Below, one piece after another: positions 34,244 through 43,067 of a DNA stretch of 48,927 nt (positions are counted from its first letter, which is position 1; every line of letters starts with the position of its first letter). The translations under genes were made by a program, and so were the position numbers. Source of the DNA: DAOQTX01 sp035340715 (GTDB lineage: Bacteria; Bacteroidota; Bacteroidia; AKYH767-A; OLB10); assembly GCA_035340715.1 (NCBI GenBank), contig DAOQTX010000013.1:1-48927 (forward strand), read 5' to 3'. The notes beneath the pieces were generated by a model. That model did no database searches. It was not told the DNA's origin and was given only the letters and a program-made list of their open reading frames with translations.

Positions 34244-36367
34244 ATGCAATTTAAATTACTTTATCTGAGTCTTACATTGTTTTTTCTAAATAGTACACTC
34301 TTATTAAATGCTCAATCCTTTTCGTATCCGAATACAAAGAGAGTTGATCAAGTGGACGATTATCATGGCAATGCTGTAAGTGATCCTTACCGTTGGCTCG
34401 AAGATGATATGTCGGAAGAAACAGGTGCTTGGGTGAAACAGCAAAATGAACTCACGTTTTCTTATTTGTCAAATATTCCTTTTCGCTCAAGCGTCAAAGA
34501 TCGCCTTAGCCAATTGTGGAATTATCAGAAATACAGTGCTCCCATAAAAATTGGTCAAGGCTATTATTATTTTAGAAATACCGGTTTGCAAAATCAGAGT
34601 ACCATATTTTATCAGCCTGCCAAGGACATGGTACCTATGGAAGTATTAGATCCAAATGCACTTTCAAAAGATGGAACGGTAGCCATTTCAGGTACAACCG
34701 GTTCTAAAGATGGACGATATCTCGCTTATACGGTTTCATCAGCAGGTAGCGATTGGAACTCGATTAAAGTGCTGGATTTGAAAACGAAAAAACATACGGA
34801 TGATCAGATTGAATGGGTAAAGTTTTCAGGTATATCTTGGGATGGAGATGCATTTTATTATAGTGCCTACGACAAGCCCTCACAGGATAATGTATATTCC
34901 AAGAAGAATCAATTTCATAAAGTATATCTACATAGATTAGGTGAACCACAATCAAGCGACCAATTGATTTATGAAGACAAGGAGCATCCACAAAGAAACT
35001 TTGGAGCACAAGTAACAAAGAACAAAGGATTTGTCATTCTTTACGGTAGTGAATCGACTTCTGGCAATATGATTTATTATAAGCGAAATCAGAGTAGTGC
35101 GAAGTCTTTTAATGTTCTAGTCAATGACTTTGACTACGATTATTCCGTAATAGACAATGTTGGTGATTCACTACTGATATTAACCAATAATAATGCTCCT
35201 AACAACCGTTTGATCTATGTCGATATCAACAAACCTGAGAGGGAGAATTGGATAACATTAGTAGCTGAAGACAAAGGAAAGGTTTTGGAATCGGTGAGCA
35301 TGGCAGGATCAATTTTAGTGTTGAAATATTTGCACAATGCCACACATCAATTAGAGAAAATAGCTTACAATGGAAAGTCTTTAGGTAGAATTGAAATGCC
35401 CTCGATCGGATCTATTGGGTCGGTTTCTTCCGATAAAGAAGATGATTTCGTTTATATTTCTCTTACAACATTTACAAAACCAACAACAATATATAAGTAT
35501 CATTTGATTAATCAGAACCTCAGCATTCATTTCGAACCTAAGGTTGCGTTCACGGCTGATCAATATGAAACAAAACAAGTATGGTACAGCAGTAAAGATG
35601 GAACTAAAGTTCCAATGTTCATCATAAGTAAGAAAGATTTAATAAAAGATGGAACTAATCCATGTTTAATGTATGGTTATGGCGGTTTTGATATTAGTAT
35701 TCTGCCAATGTTTAAACCGGAGTGGATGCTGATGCTTGAACAAGGTGGCATCGTTGCTATACCGAATTTAAGAGGTGGAGGTGAGTTTGGCAAGGCATGG
35801 CATGTGGCAGGAACCAAGGAGAAAAAACAAAATGTATTTGACGATTATATCAGTGCTGCTGAATATTTGATAAAAGAAAACTACACCAATTCCGAAATCC
35901 TGGCCATAAGTGGACGATCAAATGGAGGATTATTAGTAGGCGCATGTATGACACAAAGACCAGATCTATTTAAAGTAGCCTTCCCTGCAGTTGGAGTATT
36001 GGATATGTTGAGATTTCACAAATTTACCATTGGTTGGGCCTGGACCTATGATTATGGCAGCAGTGATAATAAAACTGATTTTGAATATTTGATAAAGTAT
36101 TCACCATTACACAATATTAAAAAGGGAGTGCAATATCCTGCAACCATGGTCACTACAGCCGACCACGATGATCGGGTAGTACCGGCACATTCGTTTAAAT
36201 TTGCTGCAGAATTACAATACAAAGCATCACCAAATAATCCTGCTCTCATTCGTATTGACACTAATGCCGGACATGGTTCAGGTAAACCGACCTCAAAGAA
36301 AATAGAAGAAGAAGCCGATATATTTAGTTTTATGTTCTATAATTTTAATAAAGTTCCCAAGTATTAA
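34244..36367 (+). CDS. Prolyl oligopeptidase (family S9A), secreted
   Basis: Cleaves short peptides after proline. Signal peptide in residues 1-24 (LLLNAQ cleavage), a substrate-gating beta-propeller at about 85-410, and a C-terminal alpha/beta-hydrolase domain. The catalytic Ser559 is in GRSNGGLLVG, Asp in TADHDDRV and His in AGHGSGKP. GYGGFDISILP and NLRGGGEFGKAWH are S9A signatures. The frame is open upstream to a TTG at 34217, but the ATG at 34244 gives a proper signal peptide. Length 707 matches the family plus signal. Confidence 0.94.
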   Translation: MQFKLLYLSLTLFFLNSTLLLNAQSFSYPNTKRVDQVDDYHGNAVSDPYRWLEDDMSEETGAWVKQQNELTFSYLSNIPFRSSVKDRLSQLWNYQKYSAPIKIGQGYYYFRNTGLQNQSTIFYQPAKDMVPMEVLDPNALSKDGTVAISGTTGSKDGRYLAYTVSSAGSDWNSIKVLDLKTKKHTDDQIEWVKFSGISWDGDAFYYSAYDKPSQDNVYSKKNQFHKVYLHRLGEPQSSDQLIYEDKEHPQRNFGAQVTKNKGFVILYGSESTSGNMIYYKRNQSSAKSFNVLVNDFDYDYSVIDNVGDSLLILTNNNAPNNRLIYVDINKPERENWITLVAEDKGKVLESVSMAGSILVLKYLHNATHQLEKIAYNGKSLGRIEMPSIGSIGSVSSDKEDDFVYISLTTFTKPTTIYKYHLINQNLSIHFEPKVAFTADQYETKQVWYSSKDGTKVPMFIISKKDLIKDGTNPCLMYGYGGFDISILPMFKPEWMLMLEQGGIVAIPNLRGGGEFGKAWHVAGTKEKKQNVFDDYISAAEYLIKENYTNSEILAISGRSNGGLLVGACMTQRPDLFKVAFPAVGVLDMLRFHKFTIGWAWTYDYGSSDNKTDFEYLIKYSPLHNIKKGVQYPATMVTTADHDDRVVPAHSFKFAAELQYKASPNNPALIRIDTNAGHGSGKPTSKKIEEEADIFSFMFYNFNKVPKY

Positions 36368-36457
36368 ATTTATATGAAATGTCTCTTCGAAACTATATAT
36401 TAATTGACTTCGCCTCTAAAATTTAGTAAAATTGAACTCTTAATAAAACAATCTTAA

Positions 36458-37078
36458 ATGAAAAAGATCATTCTTACTCTTTGCTTGTTTATTCCTTTGA
36501 TTGGGTTTTCACAAGTGGAAATTGATAAAATGTTGGACGAAGCAAAAGCGTATGCCAAAGAAGAAAAGTATAGTTTAGCTACAGCATCATTGCAGGAAGC
36601 CATCAATAAACTTAATGATGAGATTGGCAAACAGCTGCTAAACAATATGCCTTCGGCTGTAGATCAAATGAGCTATGCCAAAGAAAACGATAACGTAACC
36701 AGCATTGGAACAATGATGGGAGCTGGTTTTACCGCCAGCAGGGTATATCAGGGAGAATCCGGTAAAACACTTAACGTTTCTATCATGCCCAACTCACCTC
36801 AAGCGGATGCGATTCAAATGTTTTTTGATAATCCACAAGATTATGGTGTAGAAAACGATGCTGGCCACACCATTAAAATTCAGGACCGAAATGCTTTGGT
36901 TAAGTTCTCAGACGATGAAGAAGATGAGTATGCTTATGCTCAGATGGTTATTCAAAGAGCTTTAGTTACATTTTCAGCACAAGGTTATGAGAGTGAGAAA
37001 AAATTTGTTGAAGCGGTTAATCAGATTGATTTAAACAAATTGGCAAAAGCATTAGGAGCTAAAGACGATAAGAATTAG
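36458..37078 (+). CDS. Secreted protein of unknown function
   Basis: A 206-residue product with a signal peptide (cleavage near GFSQ, residue 19). The first 50 mature residues look like one TPR-type helix pair (MLDEAKAYAKEEKYSLATASLQEA). The rest is alpha/beta with conserved-looking GTMMGAGFTASRVY and NALVKFSDDEEDEYAYA. No recognised domain. TAAAATTG near 36428 could be a weak promoter box. Its TAG overlaps the stop of the convergent YkgJ gene. Confidence 0.82.
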   Translation: MKKIILTLCLFIPLIGFSQVEIDKMLDEAKAYAKEEKYSLATASLQEAINKLNDEIGKQLLNNMPSAVDQMSYAKENDNVTSIGTMMGAGFTASRVYQGESGKTLNVSIMPNSPQADAIQMFFDNPQDYGVENDAGHTIKIQDRNALVKFSDDEEDEYAYAQMVIQRALVTFSAQGYESEKKFVEAVNQIDLNKLAKALGAKDDKN

Positions 37079-37557
37079 AACTGACCTTCTAATTCTTGTT
37101 CTAATTTAGAAATGATTTCAAATACAGCCGGGCAAACGGCTGTATTTTTTTTGGTCAACGGAATTCTTTTTCTAAAATCTGTTCCATCTGTATGCGGATA
37201 ATCTCTGCAGGCATCAGGACGTATTTCATAAATGGAGCATCGATTATCAACCAATAAAAAAGGGCAGGGACTTAGCTGAAAAACAAAATCTCCATCACTA
37301 TCTGTTTTTAGGTGCTTCACATAAAATTGTTTCTCCGAAATTCGAAAGTGTTTTGACATTCGAGTTAGATCACGTTTTTTAATGATCGGACTATAGTTCT
37401 TACAACAATTGGCGCAACTTAAACAATCTGTTCGTGAAAAAACTTCATTATGAATTTCATTGACTTTATCTTCCAGATCAATTGATTTTCGCCTCGAAAT
37501 TTTATCTAAAAAAGTCCACAAACGTTGAATTGATTTCTTATTAGGATTGAATTTCAA
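37075..37557 (-). CDS. YkgJ-type CxxCxxCC cysteine-cluster protein
   Basis: A 160-residue cytosolic protein of the YkgJ/UPF0153 family. The cluster DCLSCANCCKNY (about residues 54-65) and the later CPFLLVDNRCSIYEIRPDAC with RDYP provide seven to eight cysteines likely to bind zinc or an Fe-S cluster. Function of the family is unknown. Divergent from dnaX; the 77 bases between them carry the dnaX promoter. Confidence 0.88.
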   Translation of the reverse strand: MKFNPNKKSIQRLWTFLDKISRRKSIDLEDKVNEIHNEVFSRTDCLSCANCCKNYSPIIKKRDLTRMSKHFRISEKQFYVKHLKTDSDGDFVFQLSPCPFLLVDNRCSIYEIRPDACRDYPHTDGTDFRKRIPLTKKNTAVCPAVFEIISKLEQELEGQF

Positions 37558-37605
37558 TGGAAGATGGAGTTATAAACAAAGCTATCGCACAAAAGTATGA
37601 ATTGT

Positions 37606-37613
37606 TATCTTTG
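37606..37613 (+). promoter_or_regulatory. -7 promoter box of dnaX
   Basis: TATCTTTG, an exact TAnnTTTG match. It predicts a start of transcription near 37619 and a leader of about 15 bases, which rules out the upstream in-frame ATG at 37557 and supports the GTG at 37635. Confidence 0.72.
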
Positions 37614-37634
37614 TATAGCAACAAGTCTATCACA

Positions 37635-39335
37635 GTGAACCATTTTGTCGTATCCGCTCGAAAGTACAGACCACCCATCTTTGACATGGTAGTGGGCCAA
37701 GATTCTATAACCACAACACTTAAAAATGCAATTAAAAATAAACACTTAGCGCAGGCTTTTTTGTTTTGTGGTCCACGTGGTGTTGGTAAAACTACTTGTG
37801 CCAGAATTTTAGCAAAGACCATTAATTGTGAGAACATCAGTGAACAAGCTGAAGCTTGCAATACTTGCGAATCCTGTCAGTCATTTAATTCAAATCAGTC
37901 TTTGAATATATATGAGCTTGATGCAGCCAGCAATAATTCTGTTGATGATATCAGAAGCTTAGTGGAGCAAGTTCGATACGCTCCACACAAAGGACAATAT
38001 AAGATATACATCATTGATGAGGTTCATATGTTGAGTAGTGGCGCATTCAATGCATTTCTTAAAACTTTGGAAGAACCACCCGACTATGCCATATTTATAT
38101 TGGCTACTACCGAGAAACATAAAATAATTCCTACTATACTTTCACGTTGTCAGATTTTTGATTTTAATAGAATTCAAGTAGAAGATATTGCTCAGCATCT
38201 GCAATATGTTGCTAAAAACGAAGACGTAGTGGCAGAGCCCGATGCTCTTCATTTGATTGCATTAAAATCGGATGGTGCTTTGCGTGATGCGCTTTCAATT
38301 TTCGATCAATTGGTTTCATTTTCGGGAAGAAGTATAACCTATAAAGATGTAGTTCAAAATCTAAACGTTTTAGATTATGATTACTATTTCAAGTTGACCA
38401 AACATTTTACCGAAGGTGATTTTGCATCATCACTTTTATTGTTTGATGAAATTATGCAAGATGGATTTGATGCACATCAGTTTATCAATGGATTGAGCAC
38501 TCACTTCAGAGATTTAATGGTTTGTAAAAATAAAGACACTATTTCCCTTCTTGAAGTAGCCCCCAGTATAAAGAATCAGTACCAAATTCAATCGGAGCAA
38601 ATAGCAATCAAAACCTTGATTCATTTTTTGAAGTTGACCAATGAATGTGATGTACAATATCGTCAAGCCAAAAATCAAAGACTGCATATAGAGCTTTGTT
38701 TAATAAAACTTTGCAGTGTTATTTCAGAAATAACTGATACAACAGATGCAAACATAGTTGCCGAACCCAAAAGGGTTGAATATAAAAAGTCGGTTGCTAG
38801 TGAGAAATTGCCTGAGAAAAAAGAGGAGAAACCTATCTCAAACCATTCTGTTGAGAAGAAAGTGATTGACAAGGATAGCGATGGTTCATTAGAAAGGGAA
38901 ACCATTTCATTAAAAAAAAAGTCTAAAGTAGAATCCGCACCAGTTGTAGTACAAATGGAAAGATCAAATCCTTTTTCATTTGATCAACTTACTTTGGCGT
39001 GGGCAGAACTGTTGTCCTTGAGCCAAACTAAAGGAAAGAAAATGCTCGCGTTTATACTTGAAAATCACAAACCCGAAGAATCAGGCCTCCCAAATTTAAA
39101 AGTGATTTTGGATAATGTCGTTCAAGAAGAGCAGCTTAAAGAAGAACAAGAATGGGTAATGGAATTCATTCGAAACACTCTTGAAAACGATCACATTCTT
39201 TTGGAAGTTGAGATTAGAGCATTTGACGAAGTGAAAAAAATACCCTATACCGGACAAGAAAAATTTGAAGAATTAGCACAATCGAATCCTGTGCTATTGG
39301 ATTTGCAAAAGCAATTTAAATTGGATATTCTATAG
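37635..39335 (+). CDS. dnaX: DNA polymerase III subunit gamma/tau
   Basis: Clamp-loader ATPase of the replisome. From the chosen GTG the protein (566 residues) starts MNHFVVSARKYRP, the standard family N-terminus. Walker A GPRGVGKT is at 46-53, zinc cysteines at 65, 75, 78 and 81, Walker B IIDEV at 126-130, and sensor SRC near 168. The AAA+ and collar domains reach to about 370, followed by a lysine/glutamate-rich linker and a C-terminal tau-like part from about 445. The linker holds a nine-A run after which both other frames stop, so a 430-residue gamma-like form is predicted. An ATG 26 codons upstream precedes the promoter and is rejected. Confidence 0.95.
   Translation: MNHFVVSARKYRPPIFDMVVGQDSITTTLKNAIKNKHLAQAFLFCGPRGVGKTTCARILAKTINCENISEQAEACNTCESCQSFNSNQSLNIYELDAASNNSVDDIRSLVEQVRYAPHKGQYKIYIIDEVHMLSSGAFNAFLKTLEEPPDYAIFILATTEKHKIIPTILSRCQIFDFNRIQVEDIAQHLQYVAKNEDVVAEPDALHLIALKSDGALRDALSIFDQLVSFSGRSITYKDVVQNLNVLDYDYYFKLTKHFTEGDFASSLLLFDEIMQDGFDAHQFINGLSTHFRDLMVCKNKDTISLLEVAPSIKNQYQIQSEQIAIKTLIHFLKLTNECDVQYRQAKNQRLHIELCLIKLCSVISEITDTTDANIVAEPKRVEYKKSVASEKLPEKKEEKPISNHSVEKKVIDKDSDGSLERETISLKKKSKVESAPVVVQMERSNPFSFDQLTLAWAELLSLSQTKGKKMLAFILENHKPEESGLPNLKVILDNVVQEEQLKEEQEWVMEFIRNTLENDHILLEVEIRAFDEVKKIPYTGQEKFEELAQSNPVLLDLQKQFKLDIL
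38895..38926 (+). other. Predicted frameshift/slippage site within dnaX
   Basis: In frame the sequence reads TTA AAA AAA AAG TCT, with nine A at 38912-38920. A -1 shift (or one extra A in the RNA) gives GTC TAA, stopping one codon later at 38924-38926. Loss of one A gives AGT CTA AAG TAG. AGGGAA (38895-38900) lies 14 bases before the A AAA AAG heptamer, resembling the stimulator in E. coli dnaX. Confidence 0.65.
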
Positions 39336-39349
39336 TCCTTTGAAAATTG

Positions 39350-39357
39350 TAAATTCG
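39350..39357 (+). promoter_or_regulatory. Putative icd promoter box (TAAATTCG variant)
   Basis: TAAATTCG inside TGTAAATTCGC, 29 bases before the icd ATG, matching the box upstream of carB and of the gene at 43068. Confidence 0.5.
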
Positions 39358-39386
39358 CGACACTGAAAACTAAAAACAACAATTAT

Positions 39387-40703
39387 ATGCAAGGAGAGAT
39401 TATTGAAATTAAAAACGGTAAATTAAATGTGCCCGACAGACCGATTATCCCATTTATTGAGGGTGATGGCACTGGTCCTGATATTTGGGCTGCTTCAGTT
39501 CGAGTGTTTAATTCGGCTGTTGAAAAAGCTTATGGCAATAAAAGAGAGTTGATATGGCAAGAAGTATTGGCGGGAGAAAAAGCTTTCAACCAAACGGGAA
39601 ATTGGTTACCCGATAAAACTCTTGATGCTTTTAAAAAATACAAAGTTGGGATTAAAGGCCCTCTTACCACTCCTGTAGGCGGAGGAATAAGAAGTTTGAA
39701 TGTTGCACTTCGTCAGATTTTAGATTTATATGTTTGTTTGAGACCTGTTAGATGGTTCAGTGGTGTGCCTTCTCCTGTTAAGAATCCCGGAGCAGTTGAC
39801 ATGGTGATATTTAGAGAAAACACTGAAGATATTTATGCAGGTATTGAATATGCCGCAGGTACTGACGATGCTAAAAAAGTTTTAGACTTTTTAGAAAAGG
39901 AATTTCCAAAAGCTTTTGAAAAAATACGTTTTGGTACTGCAGCGAAAACAACAGCGTGGAATGCAGAACTTGAGAAAATAGGAGCGACTAATAGAACAAA
40001 TAACTTGGAAGTTGGCATAGGAATAAAACCTGTAAGTTACATGGGGAGCGAACGGTTAATTCATTCTGCCATTAGTTATGCCATCACTCACAAAAGAAAA
40101 AATGTTACCCTGGTTCATAAAGGCAACATTATGAAATTTACAGAAGGAGCATTTCGCGATTGGGGTTATCAAATTGCTAAAGAGCAATTTGGGGCTGTTG
40201 AATTGGACGGAGGTCCTTGGTGTGTAATTCCTGAGGGAAAGCCCGGGGCAGGTTTGATTATAAAAGATGCCATAGCCGACATTACACTTCAGCAAGTGCT
40301 TACTCGTCCTGATGATTTTGATGTTATTGCTACCTTGAACTTAAATGGCGACTACCTTAGCGATGCTTTAGCCGCACAGGTGGGAGGTATAGGTATAGCG
40401 CCCGGAGCCAATATTAATTACATAACCGGTCATGCAATATTTGAAGCAACCCACGGTACTGCCCCAAAGTATGCCGGACAGGATAAAGTAAATCCAGGAT
40501 CAGTTATATTAAGTGGAGCAATGATGTTGGAGTACATGGGGTGGCAAGAAGCAGCAGACAATATTTATAAATCAATGGAAAGAACAATTGATTCGAAAAG
40601 AGTTACTTACGATTTTCATAGATTAATGGATCAATCTACTCTATTGAAATGTTCCGAGTTTGCATCAGAAATGATCGGAAACATGGAAGCGGTTACCGCA
40701 TAA
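39387..40703 (+). CDS. icd: NADP-dependent isocitrate dehydrogenase
   Basis: TCA-cycle enzyme that decarboxylates isocitrate to 2-oxoglutarate. Residues IEGDGTGPDIW (about 24-34), the substrate and regulatory serine in GGGIRSLNVALRQ, the catalytic Tyr in FRENTEDIYAG, Lys in VHKGNIMKF, and the metal Asp in LNGDYLSDALAAQ are present. The Lys-Tyr of GTAPKYAGQDKVNP is the determinant for NADP in E. coli-type Icd. Length 438 is slightly above the 416 of E. coli. Confidence 0.95.
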   Translation: MQGEIIEIKNGKLNVPDRPIIPFIEGDGTGPDIWAASVRVFNSAVEKAYGNKRELIWQEVLAGEKAFNQTGNWLPDKTLDAFKKYKVGIKGPLTTPVGGGIRSLNVALRQILDLYVCLRPVRWFSGVPSPVKNPGAVDMVIFRENTEDIYAGIEYAAGTDDAKKVLDFLEKEFPKAFEKIRFGTAAKTTAWNAELEKIGATNRTNNLEVGIGIKPVSYMGSERLIHSAISYAITHKRKNVTLVHKGNIMKFTEGAFRDWGYQIAKEQFGAVELDGGPWCVIPEGKPGAGLIIKDAIADITLQQVLTRPDDFDVIATLNLNGDYLSDALAAQVGGIGIAPGANINYITGHAIFEATHGTAPKYAGQDKVNPGSVILSGAMMLEYMGWQEAADNIYKSMERTIDSKRVTYDFHRLMDQSTLLKCSEFASEMIGNMEAVTA

Positions 40704-40729
40704 TGTTCTAAATAAAATCTTCCATTTAT

Positions 40730-42271
40730 ATGGCGATTTTGGGTAGCATTATAAAGAAAGGCATTGAACTCAGAACAAGGATTTCTTCTGAAAAGAAAAA
40801 TCCTATGCTCGAGCAGAAAAAAGAATTAAAGAAACTTTTGCGCAAGGCTCAATTTACGATGTTCGGTCAGATGTATGAATTCGAAGCCATGCTAGATGCT
40901 AAGAACTTTATCAGAAAATTTAGAGATACTGTTCCGGTTTACGATTATGATGCATTGTTCTCATCTTGGTGGAACAAAGCCCTTCACGATCAAGAAGATG
41001 TCTGTTGGCCAGGAAGAGTAAAATATTTTGCTTTAAGTTCCGGTACTTCAGGATCATCGTCTAAGCATATCCCGGTAACCAAAGACATGGTAAAAGCAAT
41101 CCAAAAAACAAGCCTCAAGCAGATCTATTCATTGTCAAAATATAATTTGCCAAAGTCTTTATTTGAGAAAGGTATATTGATGTTGGGTGGTAGCACCCAC
41201 TTAAGTCAGAAAGGAAGGTTTTTTGAGGGAGACCTTTCAGGGATAACTGCAAGTCAAATTCCATTTTGGTTTCAGCATTTTTATAAGCCTGGTAGAAAAA
41301 TTTCAAAAGAGAAAGATTGGAATGCAAAGTTGGAAGAGATTACCGAAAAGGCTCCAAGTTGGGATATCGGAATTATTGTAGGTGTTCCGGCCTGGATTCA
41401 GTTGTTGCTCGAGAAAATTATCAAGCGATATAATTTACAGAGCATACACGAGATATGGCCAAACCTTCAGGTTTATGTTCATGGAGGAGTTTCCATTGAG
41501 CCGTATCGGAAAAGTTTGGACAAGTTTTTTTCTAAAAAAGTATTTTTTATAGAAACATATTTGGCCAGCGAAGGATTTATAGCTTATCAAGATGAGCCCG
41601 AAAACCGGAGCATGAAATTGATAACCAATAATGGTATATTCTTTGAATTCATTCCTTTTACTTCCGAATATTTTACCAGTGAGGGAGATTTGAAAACCAA
41701 TCGTCCAAAAACTTTATTAATTGATGAGGTAGAAGACCATAAAGAGTATGCCGTACTATTATCGACTTGTTCTGGAGCTTGGCGCTATCTGATCGGAGAT
41801 GTTATTCGATTTACTCAACTTGAAAAAAGAGAAATTGTTATAACTGGACGCACAAAGCATTTCTTGAGTTTATGTGGCGAGCATCTTTCGGTCGACAATA
41901 TGAATAAAGCCATTGAGATGGTAGCAGAGCATTTCAATATTACAATTAATGAATTTGTGGTAGCAGGAATCCCTTATGAGAATATGTTTGCCCATCGATG
42001 GTATATCGGAACAAATGATGAAGTGGATGTAGATCTACTCACACAAAAACTTGATGATCTTTTGTGTATCCTTAATGATGACTATAGAGTTGAACGTTCC
42101 TCTGCATTAAAAGACATCTTAGTCAAAGTAGTTCCAACCAATGTTTTCATCTCTTTCCTTGAAAGTAAAGGTAAAGTTGGAGCTCAGAACAAGTTTCCTC
42201 GTGTAATGAAACAAGAAGCCTTTGATGAATGGGAGAATTTTGTTCGATCTCAAAACATATCCGTTCGATAA
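40730..42271 (+). CDS. GH3 auxin-responsive-promoter family protein
   Basis: A 513-residue member of the GH3 branch of acyl-adenylating enzymes. The ATP/phosphate loop is SSGTSGSSSKHIPVT (about residues 103-117), followed by VYVHGGVSIEPY, TYLASEGFIAYQ, and YLIGDVIRFT/ITGRTKHFLSLCGEHLS near 370-390, typical of the C-lobe hinge. Plant GH3s join amino acids to jasmonate or auxin; bacterial substrates are unknown. Starts 26 bases after icd. Confidence 0.9.
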   Translation: MAILGSIIKKGIELRTRISSEKKNPMLEQKKELKKLLRKAQFTMFGQMYEFEAMLDAKNFIRKFRDTVPVYDYDALFSSWWNKALHDQEDVCWPGRVKYFALSSGTSGSSSKHIPVTKDMVKAIQKTSLKQIYSLSKYNLPKSLFEKGILMLGGSTHLSQKGRFFEGDLSGITASQIPFWFQHFYKPGRKISKEKDWNAKLEEITEKAPSWDIGIIVGVPAWIQLLLEKIIKRYNLQSIHEIWPNLQVYVHGGVSIEPYRKSLDKFFSKKVFFIETYLASEGFIAYQDEPENRSMKLITNNGIFFEFIPFTSEYFTSEGDLKTNRPKTLLIDEVEDHKEYAVLLSTCSGAWRYLIGDVIRFTQLEKREIVITGRTKHFLSLCGEHLSVDNMNKAIEMVAEHFNITINEFVVAGIPYENMFAHRWYIGTNDEVDVDLLTQKLDDLLCILNDDYRVERSSALKDILVKVVPTNVFISFLESKGKVGAQNKFPRVMKQEAFDEWENFVRSQNISVR

Positions 42272-42340
42272 CGGTCAAAGCACTGTTGCAGAAATGAAGT
42301 CATTTGTTTTTCGCAATAGATCCACTTATTTTCGAATCAA

Positions 42341-42348
42341 TAATTTTG
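42341..42348 (+). promoter_or_regulatory. -7 promoter box of the LysE-family gene
   Basis: TAATTTTG, an exact TAnnTTTG match that ends 4 bases before the ATG at 42353; the message would be leaderless or nearly so. Confidence 0.65.
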
Positions 42349-42352
42349 GGCA

Positions 42353-42970
42353 ATGCTTAATACAGTAGCAACAGGAGCTGCACTTGGCTTCGCTTTATCG
42401 TTTATGATTGGTCCGGTTTTTTTCTTAATTCTGGCCATCAGTGTGCGACAAGGGCCTTTAGCAGGCATTGTATTTGCCGCTGGCGTTTTATTAAGTGATG
42501 CTGTATACATCATTTTAGTTGCAGTAGGTTTGTCTCAACTCTTCGAATCAAATTGGTTCGTTCAATATGGTTCGTATTTGGGGAGCACTTTACTTTTAGT
42601 TTACGGTATTTCAATTTTGTTTAAGAAAAATACTCGTGTAGAAAATACCGAATCAGATGAATTGATTCCTACTAGGCCTGTAATTAATTTTAGTAAGGGT
42701 TTTGTAATGAATATGATTAACCCATTTGTGCCCTTATTTTGGATAGGTGTATCGGCAGGTATTTCTAGCTATGAATACACATCAAATGATAAGTTCCTTT
42801 TCTATTTATCAGCATTGGTGGTCGTTTTTTTGACCGATAGCACTAAAGCATATCTTGCTTCAAAGCTCAGTAGAGTTATTACTGCACAAATATTGATTCT
42901 TTTTAATAGGTTAGCAGCTATTGCCCTAATTTTGTTTGGTTTGCGAATGCTTTTTTATGGAATATCATGA
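42353..42970 (+). CDS. LysE-family amino-acid/metabolite exporter
   Basis: Inner-membrane exporter of 205 residues with six predicted membrane segments. The family N-terminus is clear: GAALGFALSFMIGPVFFLILAIS, with the conserved Gly-Pro in the first segment, and MNMINPFVPLFWIGVSAG at the fourth. Substrate unknown. Its own promoter touches the start codon. Confidence 0.88.
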   Translation: MLNTVATGAALGFALSFMIGPVFFLILAISVRQGPLAGIVFAAGVLLSDAVYIILVAVGLSQLFESNWFVQYGSYLGSTLLLVYGISILFKKNTRVENTESDELIPTRPVINFSKGFVMNMINPFVPLFWIGVSAGISSYEYTSNDKFLFYLSALVVVFLTDSTKAYLASKLSRVITAQILILFNRLAAIALILFGLRMLFYGIS

Positions 42971-43038
42971 TTTTATTGTATGATTATTGTAAAATCAAAT
43001 TGTATTAAAATTATTCAATTTGGAGTAATTAAAATTTG

Positions 43039-43046
43039 TAAATTCG
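43039..43046 (+). promoter_or_regulatory. Putative promoter box (TAAATTCG variant) for gene 43068
   Basis: TAAATTCG in TGTAAATTCGC. TTTG at 43019-43022 stands 16 bases upstream as a candidate -33 element. The leader would be about 15 bases. Confidence 0.55.
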
Positions 43047-43067
43047 CCCGAACCTCAAATAACTTGT

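Noticed and set aside
37557..37634. Longer dnaX start at the ATG 37557
   Set aside because: This ATG lies upstream of the TATCTTTG promoter box, and the extra 26 residues are not part of the DnaX N-terminus, which begins normally at the GTG 37635.
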